The notes below the pieces were generated by a model. The model had not been told where the DNA came from. It saw only the letters and a program-made list of their open reading frames with translations, and ran no database searches. Shown here piece by piece: positions 15,001 through 23,135 of a stretch of DNA of 64,000 nt (the stretch's first letter is position 1; each line of letters begins with the position of its first letter). Position numbers and translations under genes: made by a program. This stretch comes from Hexactinellida sp. DTS-2022 (taxonomy: Eukaryota > Porifera > Hexactinellida): NCBI GenBank assembly GCA_028753945.1, contig JAPNXP010000009.1, positions 1,674,001-1,738,000 on the forward strand, read 5' to 3'.

Positions 15001-18000
15001 GTTAAATCTAATTCCATTGTTTCAACTTGTAATAATTATATTGATTTAACTTGTTAAATCTTACTCTATTGATTCAACTTGCGATAATTAAATTGATTTA
15101 ACTTATAAATTGCAGCTGGATTCTATTTAATTTACCATACAATGGATTAAATAAAATAATATAATATAAGGAATTTGTTGACTTAATTCAACTCAACCGT
15201 GGATAACAATGCTAATATAAATAACTAATAATATAATTTATTATCAATACATAATGAATGAATGGCATCAAACTCAAGATGGTTTAAGATAGAAACAAAC
15301 TTCAAATTTATCTACCGTTCCTTGTGACTCGGACCAATTAACAAATGCTTCTTCACACCTTGGGCGTTGATGACTTGGCTAAAAAAAATCCAAAATTGCA
15401 GCCTGCGCCGTCAGCATGTTCCTTTGGAGGCACTATCAATAAACAACACAAAAATATAGTGCCACCAAAGGAACATGCGTCGGCACAGCTGCAATTTTGG
15501 ATTTTTATTATTTTTTTTTTCTCCGTAGACGGTGCCCTGGCCAGAGCTTTATAGTTGATGGGCTAAAACTTGGCATGTAGGTGCGGTTGGACCGTGTAAT
15601 TTGCACCTGGGGTTACGATTTTTGATTAACAAATTTTGGACACATCTTTAACACCTTTCAAAATTTGTCTGGTCCATAACTCAAAATATGTTTTACTAAC
15701 CCCGCAAATTTTATTTCACATTTGGATTCACCATAAAATTCTGCGTCTTATGGGAGAAGAAACTTTTCAATAAAGGGGTCAATTTCTGCCAATAAATGGG
15801 GGTTGAAATTTCTTTGTTTACTCACACTTCAATTTCAATAAAACTGTGAAATCTAATTCCATTGTTTCAACTTGTAATAAATATATTGATTTAACTTGTT
15901 AAATCTTTCACTAATGTTTCAACTTGAGATAATTTAATTGATTCAACTTATAAATTCCAGCTGGCTTCTATTCAATTGTAGTATTACTATACAATGGATT
16001 AAATAAAATATAATAATATAAGGAATTTGTTGACTAAACACAAATCACCGTGGATAACATTACTAAAAAAAATAACTAATAATATAATTTATTATCAATA
16101 CAAAATGAATGAATGGCATTAAACTCAAGATGGTTTATGATAGAAACAAACTCAAATTTATATACCGTTCCTTGTGACTCGGATCAAATAACAAATGCTT
16201 CTTCACGCCTTGGGCGTTGATGACTTGGCGAAAAAATATCCAAAATTGGAGCCTGCGCCGACAGCATGTTTCTTTGGAGGCACTATCAATAAACAACACA
16301 AAAATATAGTGCCACCAAAGGAACATGCGTCGGCACAGGCTGCAATTTTGGATTTTTTTTCTCCGTAGACGGTGCCCTGGCCTGAGCTTTATAGTTGATG
16401 GGCTGAAACTTGGCATGTAGGTGCGATGGGACCGTCTAATTTGCACCTGGGGTTACGATTTTTGATTAACAAATTTTTGACACATCTTTAACACCTTTCA
16501 AAATTTGTCTGGTCCATAACACAAAATATGTTTTACTAAACCCCCAAATTTTATTTCACATTTGGATTCACCATAAAATTCTGCGTCTGATGGGAGAAGA
16601 AAACTTTCAATAAAGAGTTTTATTTCTGCCATAAATGGGGGTTGAAATTTCTTTGTTTACTCACACTTCAGTTTCAGTATAACTGTTAAATCTAATTCCA
16701 TTGTTTCAACTTGTAATAATTATATTGATTTAACTTGTTAAATCTTACTCTATTGATTCAACTTGCGATAATTAAATTGATTTAACTTATAAATTGCAGC
16801 TGGCTTCTATTTAATTTACCATACAATGGATTAAATAAAATAATATAATATAAGGAATTTGTTGACTTAATTCAACTCAACCGTGGATAACAATGCTAAT
16901 ATAAATAACTAATAATATAATTTATTATCAATACATAATGAATGAATGGCATCAAACTCAAGATGGTTTAAGATAGAAACAAACTTCAAATTTATCTACC
17001 GTTCCTTGTGACTCGGACCAATTAACAAATGCTTCTTCACACCTTGGGCGTTGATGACTTGGCGAAAAAAAATCCAAAATTGCAGCCTGCGCCGACAGCA
17101 TGTTCCTTTGGAGGCACTATCAATAAACAACCAACTAAATATAGTGCCACCAAAGGAACATGCGTCGGCACAGGGTGCAATTTTGGATTTTTTTTGTTTG
17201 TTTGTTCAGAATTGATTGAGGAACTGGTAAGAGCTACAGGCTTGAAATTTGGCAGGGAGTTGGGAAATAGTGTATCTAGGAACAAGTTCTAATATCTAAG
17301 AAAAATATTCATATCTTCCCTCTCAAAAGGTGACAAAACTATCAGCTGTTAATTATGCATTATAGAAAGCCTAACTGAGACTGCAATTTAATTGGCTGAA
17401 AAAATAAATACAAATAATTCTGGGTCAATACATTTGACCAATAAATTTTGCCCTGTAAGTTAGTATACTTTAATAGTCCCATTAATCGCATAAATAGTCT
17501 ATTTAGTAAAAGTTAAACTAAAACCTTTCATTCCACCTTATAAAATCTTCATTTCCAAACTTTTGATTAATTAATCAATTTGATTTCAGATTTGCTACTC
17601 ATAAACCCGAAAAAATATATATTTGTCAGTTAAGAATAATTTTCGTATCAATGAGTTTTTTAGCAAGAATTAACGTATTAATTTACCGAGGCTCATGAGC
17701 ATATATTATTATGATTTAGTCTAAAAGTTTGAGCTGTTTACTTTCTTCCTGAAGTAACAAATTTGTCTAATCTAATTAAGGAATCAAAATTGTTGTAAAT
17801 TCACGCGAGGGCCGAAGGCTCGAGAATAAGTTGTGAGAACGCGCGTAGCGAGGTCGGTCAGCTTAATTATACTGCTTAGGAGGGGACAGCTCAATAAGGT
17901 TGGGATCTGCTACCTACATACTGTATAGTAGAATCTGCTAAAGGTTACTCTATACAACGGTCATTTGTACATAGGCTAGCGGCCAGCTATTATAATTCCT

Positions 18001-21000
18001 AAATGATTTCCCGTATTATAATTAACCTGCGTATGAGGCCTTCGAACGTTACGTAACGCTTTGGAGGAGGAAGAAGGATTACGAATGTCACAGATCGTAC
18101 TTTTTATTCCAAAATGGCAAAAAACTTGAAGTTAAGGAAAGGGATGTATAATTTTCGTTAAATTTCCGTTACACTCCACAGTATTTAAATACAACTGGCA
18201 TACATTTGAAAAGGTATTTGCCATGAATACAAGCGAGGGCCACAGGCCCGAGTGCAAGTTGTAAGAACGCGCGTAGCGCGGACGAGCAACTTGTAGTAAG
18301 TATAGTATGAGTTTAATACAAAGTTGAAAATAGCTGGGGTTCTTGGGATTTCAGAAAACCCAACTATTTCCTACTATACTATGTTTTCAACATTTAAATG
18401 TAACGTGATGTAACCAGTGGTGTATTGGGGGAACTGGGGGGAACGCCGTTCCCCCATTTTTTCATTCGGTGAACCCACGCTCCCTATATTTAATGAAGTA
18501 TTTAAAAGAACATTCAGTCCGGAAATTAGAAATTTTATTTGTTAATTAAGCGTGCACTGCCCAAATACCATAATATAGTGTGGATGTGGCCAAAATTTTG
18601 GATAAAATTATTCAAATTTCGAAAAATCTCAGATTTAGACATGTTTTTATTTGGGCTGAAAATGAATATACTGAATATTCGTTAGTCAGGGGCGTCCTGG
18701 CCATGGGGGAATTCCCATTTCGTTCGCAATGCGATCCAAGTGGGAATCTGTAAGTAAAACTTGAGCTTTTGTTTGGTTGTTGTGGCTTTAAAAAAAATAC
18801 TATTGTAATAGATCTGTAGTAATGTTGTCGGGGGCACCAAAACGAAAGAGTGAAGCGGAATTGAAGAAAGCATCAACCATGCAACCCAGTGTCGCGCAAT
18901 TCTACAAAAGACTGAGAGAGTCCGAATGCGCGGATCCTCCCCCTGGGCCCAGCTCGGCCTCTCCAAATGATTTGGATAACACTGACCTCTTGTGGGCCCC
19001 ATACCAACTCGGACCCAAAGTTAGGGGCTCCTATGGGGGCCACTTCGTACTTTTTCTCGAGGGCCCACTTCGCTTTATATGATTTTGTACAGATAGAATA
19101 GTTTGTAAGGGCCCCAAGGGGGCTTCATTATACTAGGAGGCCAAATTGGGAAACCCCCCAAGGGGGCCCAGCGAGGATTCCCGGCCAGAACACCCCTGTC
19201 GTTAGTTTCGAAACAAATATAATTTGAATATATATTACATTGAAACGGATATTTGTTGACTCCTTTTGGAAAACAACTAGACTTTTGTTTTGTTTGGATA
19301 GGTCGTAATTATAAATTCCTACCTAAATTTGCTGAGTAATAGCTAACTTGTGTCTAATGCAGTTTGTAGCCATGATTAAACTATTGCAACACTAACAGAA
19401 AACTATTTTCCACAGTATTTTGAGTCTTGAATTTGATTTAATAAATTATTGCTTAGTTATCAAAACGAACGATTATTCGAATATTCGTTCGTTTAGAAAA
19501 AGTTTCGTTCGTTACATTTCGAATATTCGTTTCGGGCCTAGTTTTTTTATTCTCTATCGTTTCAATCATAAAATCAATTTTTCAAATTTTATGTCGATGA
19601 CGTAGCATAAACGTGACCTATGTTATAACACCATTTACACCACTGGATGTAACTCCCAAGATGGAGATTCGATCAACGTATATTACATTTATACTAAAAT
19701 GTCTATGTTGTAGGCTAAATTGAATTTCAGAAGAAAATGAGACCCAATTTGGCCTACGACATATACATATTATAGATTAATATGTATATTGAACGGTCAT
19801 AATAAACTAGCTTTAGCTTGGATATAAGTTTATAAGTAGTTCCGATTTATATTCAGGTTTACTCAGCAATTAATCGTGAACTAATTGTCCGGTTGATTTT
19901 CAGTTTGTCTCATACCTACTACGTACCAGTTAATAAAGTGTATGTTGGATTGTGTGTTTGTGCTAGTTTGTTGTTTACCTTGTGCTCTGTACCGTCAGAA
20001 GGGATGGTAGCAGGCCTCGCTGTATCAAACCTTTGAATGAACTGACTGGAATGCAGAGTCACCTCTTGTTCTTCAACTAAATGCATCGGAGCTGATAAAT
20101 CTTGATCACGTGCCATTTGGGCCAAGTATAACACAGATTCATCAAAACCGATTGTAGAAATATAACTGCTCTCTTTCATTTTCCCTTGGCTTCTTCTTTG
20201 AGGAGGAGGTCTGTAAATTCGTAGGTTGTTTGGCTTCAATACTGGAGGAGATCCTCCTTTGCTTGGAGTAGCTGTTGAGAGAGATATTTTCGTAGATTTC
20301 CATTCTTCTCCACTCGATTGCTTGATCAACCCGAAATAGTGAATCTGAAGAAGACAAACACTGATATATGTTTTATTGTTTCCAGATCTGAATTTGGTTA
20401 TATACAGCTTTATGATGATTTCGAAAATATATCTTAATTTACTTAGAATTAGATTAGATTGACAATATAATTTGGTTATCATCCCATGTTTTCAGTGATT
20501 TCTTACTCTAATTCGATCTGTTTATGAAGGTTTGTGAATTGTGATCCTTAAGTCCCTTGAAAATTATATCTCGTAGTATATCTACTTGACATGTGTATTA
20601 TAGTAAAAGTTGCTAAATTATTTCTTATTTATCAGCATTAAAACGGATCTTTTGTATTTACAACAGAACAAACCTGAACGAGTGGTTTTGCATCTCCCCC
20701 CTTGTGGTCAGGCACTGATACTCTGAGATGGTAGATCGGTTCCCAGGAGGCATTGGAGACCAGATAGGAGACAGACAAGCGAACGCTCCGTTGAGAAATA
20801 CCAGAGACTCCTTCGTAGGTGATCCTAACTGCCTTCTGGAATGTGGTGGTGGATTTGGCTGATTTGGTGGCTGTGGCTTCTTCTCCCCGCTTCTCCAGAT
20901 TGAGTTCTAGCACTGTGAGCTTCTCTCTGAGTGCAGACAGCTGTGTGTTGAGCTCTGCCGTCTGTGTCTTGTACGTGTTCAGCCGGTTGAGGTAGATCTC

Positions 21001-21656
21001 TGTGAATGCGAGAACCGCACTCAGTCTGTCTCCCGCCATCAGTTCCTTCAACTGAGGTTCCTACAGAGAACACACATACAATGATACAATCCTGTGACTG
21101 ATGGAGTGAGTGCTCTCACTGGCTGTTTCCCCTGCTCCTTCAGGTCACTGGTGCGTCCTTTGTCCAGCATAGATCCGAACTTCTCCAGTATTTCCTGTGT
21201 CCTCCTCACCACTTCCCTTCTCTTCAGCAGCAGACTCTCCTCTCCCTTCAGCCCCCTCACAGCTGCTCTCAGGTCCTCAGTCTCCCCTCCCGCTGCCGTC
21301 CCTGCCCTCCCCAGATCTCCCTGCTGCTCCTCTCTTCCGGTCTCCTCCGTGTCCACCTCCAGCTGCTCCATGTAGACCACGTCCGAGATGGTTACCTGTG
21401 CACTGGCCACTTCCACTCGGATGGAGTCTCTGTCCGTGACTTGGGGGAGTCCCACCAGTGTGAGCTCGTTCTCTCCTTCCCTCACTGCCACCTCCACTGC
21501 TCGTATCACCTCTGCTCTGTCCTGGTACACCACCACTCTCTCATAGGCGCACTCTTTCATCCACACAACTTGTCCACTGGAGGATGACACTCTCTCTGTT
21601 GCCTGTTTATCATCTGTAATTCTCACCTCATCTAATATGCTGGATAGAGTTGCCAT
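1..21656 (-). CDS. DUF4140/DUF4139 (F37C4.5-like) gene, copy A, 3' end cut by window
   Basis: Five exons on the minus strand in transcript order: 21120-21656, 20674-21060, 19979-20344, 342-566 and 1-268; the last is cut by the window edge about 68 bases before the stop, by alignment with copy B. All junctions keep frame. Exon 1 carries the N-terminal DUF4140 domain (VVVYQDRAEVIRAVEV, then a GLPQVTDRDSIRVE stretch), exon 2 a coiled coil and the start of DUF4139 (SNASWEPIYHLRV), exon 3 the KISLSTATPSKGGSPP motif. The biochemical role of this family is not known to me. Exons 1, 2, 4 and 5 are nearly identical to copy B at 23136-26007, so this is a recent tandem duplicate. The oddity is intron 3 (567-19978, 19.4 kb), which replaces a 49-bp intron in copy B and holds a repeat array and nested transposons. 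The reading frame is intact, so it may be expressed if the intron is spliced. Confidence 0.85.
968..1210. repeat. Four 54-bp palindromic repeats in a (TTA)n tract
   Basis: Four copies of a 54-bp unit at 968-1021, 1036-1089, 1092-1145 and 1157-1210, separated by 2 to 14 bases of TTA repeats. Each has the perfect 18-bp palindrome ACTATACTATAGTATAGT and ends CACTGCCTTTA. They form the left edge of the array, directly before the first head. Confidence 0.9.
2958..3075. mobile_element. 118-bp MITE with TA target duplication
   Basis: Terminal inverted repeats TCCCTCGTCTGGCT and its near-complement AGCCAGCCGAGGGA. The element is flanked by TA on both sides (2956-2957 and 3076-3077). Empty sites are visible in the sister array units near 7640, 11635 and 14035, where TTGCTGTAYATAATAATG runs on without the insert. 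The TA duplication fits the Tc1/mariner superfamily. Confidence 0.85.
3297..5342. mobile_element. 2.05-kb non-autonomous element with TTAA target duplication, copy 1
   Basis: Flanked by TTAA at 3293-3296 and 5343-5346. Ends are imperfect inverted repeats: GGGTAATCTGTATTGATATT at one end and, on the other strand, GGGTGCTCTGTACTGATATT. Sister array units at about 7865 and 14252 show the uninterrupted sequence ATTTAAAATGGGTT, so both boundaries are exact. No open frame of useful length is present. A second, inverted copy lies at 61798-63829. A TTAA duplication is shared by piggyBac, Kolobok and Sola3-type transposons; the GGG start resembles Kolobok more than the CCC start of piggyBac, but this family assignment is inference. 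Confidence 0.88.
5694..5747. repeat. 54-bp palindromic repeat, single copy
   Basis: One copy of the ACTGTGCCGACTATACTATA.. unit, placed in the (TTA)n tract between a hairpin and the head near 5767. Confidence 0.88.
6599..6714. repeat. 54-bp palindromic repeat, two copies
   Basis: Copies at 6599-6652 and 6661-6714, separated by TTATTTTT, between a hairpin and the head near 6734. Confidence 0.88.
12186..12298. repeat. 54-bp palindromic repeat, two copies
   Basis: Copies at 12186-12239 and 12245-12298, again between the hairpin and the head (near 12323). Confidence 0.88.
14595..14648. repeat. 54-bp palindromic repeat, one diverged copy
   Basis: One copy whose second half (CCCAGTTCTAATCTTACTGCC) differs from the others. 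It sits in the usual place before the head near 14677. Confidence 0.85.
17804..18292. repeat. Two related G+C-rich mini-hairpin repeats (17804-17862, 18231-18292)
   Basis: Both read GCGAGGGCC..GGC(T/C)CGAG.. AAGTTGT(G/A)AGAACGCGCG then TAGCG, and so consist of stacked short inverted repeats in otherwise AT-rich intron DNA. They lie between the array and the hAT insertion. Their style recalls the repeats at 36.8, 39.6 and 41.8 kb, but the sequences are not clearly homologous. Confidence 0.6.
18687..19198. mobile_element. hAT-type element, 512 bp, nested in the 18415-19645 element
   Basis: Inverted ends CAGGGGCGTCCTGGCC and (complement of the right end) CAGGGGTGTTCTGGCC. Flanked by identical TCGTTAGT at 18679-18686 and 19199-19206. 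It is younger than the element it interrupts. It contains a short frame resembling the start of a hAT/ZMYM-type transposase (next entry), so it looks like a deletion derivative. Confidence 0.9.
18822..19082 (+). pseudogene. 5' remnant of a hAT (ZMYM-like) transposase
   Basis: The frame starts MLSGAPKRKSEAELKK and goes on VAQFYKRLRE with a Pro/Ser-rich stretch. A basic start followed by FYKRL/FFKR and a low-complexity Ser/Pro segment is common at the N terminus of hAT transposases of the zinc-finger MYM-type group. It lies wholly inside the 512-bp hAT element, and no catalytic part remains. The assignment rests on this short stretch and on its place in the element. Confidence 0.5.
19654..19978. 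other. Remaining part of intron 3, donor side
   Basis: Bases about 19928-19978 align with the 49-bp intron of copy B (AAAGTGTATGTTGGATTGTG), so the expansion was inserted on the acceptor side of this stretch. Nothing else was recognised here. Confidence 0.6.
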
Positions 21657-23135
21657 TCTAATTAGCAGCTACATTTATGTATATTAAACTAAAATCTACA
21701 TTTTATTGAATATCGACAAACTTATTCGAGTTTCATATTTTATTGTTTGTCTTATTTAGGAAACAGACCGAGAAGTTGCACTCTTTTCTGTTTCTTTTCA
21801 TGCAATCGTGCATTAATTTACGGGCAATATTAATCTCGAAAATTTATGTTATGATAAAACTCTAAATTGTTGTTTGTGTGTCCGGATTGTACATATTATA
21901 GAGTTCACAGCTACGAAGGTTGTGATTGAGATATCTCAAATATAAAAGCGGAATAGAAACCGCATTTATATTCGAGATATAAAGTTATAAACTAACAGGG
22001 CCGGCGCCACCGGCGTGTCCTGGGTGTCCGGACACCCACTGCCTCAAGGAAATGTCCAAATGTAGGTAAACAGTATAGGTTTGCAAGTACAGTATGTTGA
22101 TTTCGAATTTGGGATTTACAAATTTCTAATTTGAATATTTTTATTGTAGTTATTTAAAAAAGTAAGTAAACACATTATTGAAGTTTCAAAATGATCCTGG
22201 AACCATACTTCCAAATGATAATACGTAGGTAATCTAATAATCTGATTCGAATTTGTTTTTTTAGTTTTTATAATTTTCAATATGAATATACTAACTAGTA
22301 AGGTTGTCTTTGTGACAAAATAGGTAACCAACTAGCTTACCACGGTTTCACCTAATATACGCATGTACGCATGTCCAAATATTGTTATCTACTTGGCAAA
22401 TATGATAATTTTTGCTGTTGTTAAATTGAAGTGACATATATTAAGACATATATAGTAGAACCTGTCATAACAGCCACTTAGAATAGGTCCCACCGTGGGA
22501 CCTATTCTAAGTCCAGTTTTGTAATTTTTTCCTAAGCTAAACTCTGAATGCTTCCTATTGGCATAATTTGCATTGTGTATGGGGTAATCAACCTTTGCGA
22601 GTCCAATGGAACCGGCGCCTAAACAGCTTAACCACAAATCTCATATTCTCAAAAGTGGTTTCATTGGACTCGCAATGGTTGATTGATTACCCCATATACA
22701 ATGCAAATTATGCCAATAGGAAGCGTATATTTGGCTAGAATAAATTACAAAACTGGACTGATATTTATATTATGATTTGGTAGCATGTGTAACCGTATAT
22801 ATAGTAGGCCTTGGTCCCACATACTTTCCATATTATAATCAACCTGTGTATAGCGGTTACTTGTACATAACGGCCTTTTTTGGCCAGTCCAATGGGTGAC
22901 GTATTAACTGGTTCTGCCGTATTTAATCGAATAAATCGAGATCGCGTAGCGTTTGAGTGATCTTCGCGAAGCGACCGATAACGAAAGGTTCGTTTGTCAT
23001 AAATACGTAGTACTCTGTCACAACAGTATAATTAACTTATCTGTTAGTTGATACATACTTACTGATTAACTTCACCGTTTACTTCTGTGTTGAGACATAC
23101 ACAACTAAGACTACACAAACCCTCTCTTACACTAG
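21657..23135. other. Spacer between copies A and B with foldback structures
   Basis: No gene seen. It holds a 37-bp near-perfect palindrome at 22476-22512 (18-bp arms, one-base spacer) and, directly beside it, a pair of arms of about 100 bases (entry 22510-22759). It also holds scattered pogo-like end fragments (GTAGAACCTGTCATAAC near 22455) and a GGCCGGCGCCACCGGC palindrome near 21989. Confidence 0.6.
22510..22759. repeat. Inverted repeat with about 100-base arms
   Basis: Left arm 22510-22612 begins AGTCCAGTTTTGTAATTT and ends GCGAGTCCAATGGAAC. The right arm 22658-22759 is its reverse complement with scattered differences. The loop is 45 bases. It looks like a MITE or foldback element; no target duplication was established. 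Confidence 0.8.

Larger units (their letters stand above)
968..17192. repeat. Tandem array of 13 hairpin-bearing units inside intron 3 of copy A
   Basis: Each unit starts with a head CTCCGTAG..GGTGCCCTGGCC; heads lie near 1238, 2090, 5767, 6734, 8219, 9074, 9929, 10773, 12323, 13169, 14677, 15521 and 16361. It continues through a conserved AT-rich body and ends in a long hairpin: arms of about 55 bases (CCAAAATTGCAGCC.. GGCACTAT) around a loop of about 20 bases. Spacing is about 850 bp (short) or about 1500 bp (long), in the order S L S L S S S L S L S S S. Long units carry an extra block of about 650 bp between the body and the hairpin, starting CCGTTAAGATTTTACATTCC. Between hairpin and next head lies a variable poly-T or (TTA)n tract. 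The last hairpin ends near 17190 with no following head. Open frames such as HTLGVDDLAKKNPKLQ are translations of the repeat and are not proteins. Confidence 0.92.
18415..19645. mobile_element. hAT-type element, 1.23 kb, with 8-bp target duplication
   Basis: Ends are CAGTGGTGTA and TACACCACTG, inverted repeats of each other. The element is flanked by identical 8-bp GATGTAAC at 18407-18414 and 19646-19653, the hallmark of hAT insertion. A second hAT element lies inside it. No transposase frame of its own was recognised. Confidence 0.88.

Noticed and set aside
291..17292. Many 60-120 aa open frames with HTLGVDDLAKKNPKLQ-like or QIRRSLRIYMPSFSP-like sequence
   Set aside because: They recur once per array unit on both strands, run through the hairpin and microsatellite, and have no conserved codon pattern, so they are translations of satellite DNA.
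17029..17292. 87-aa frame running from the last array unit into unique DNA
   Set aside because: It is a chance fusion of the hairpin translation with flanking sequence at the array edge.
21094..21439. Plus-strand frames opposite exon 1 of the DUF4139 copies (also 25445-25790)
   Set aside because: They appear identically opposite both copies and are low-complexity Ser/Pro/Leu shadows of the coding strand.
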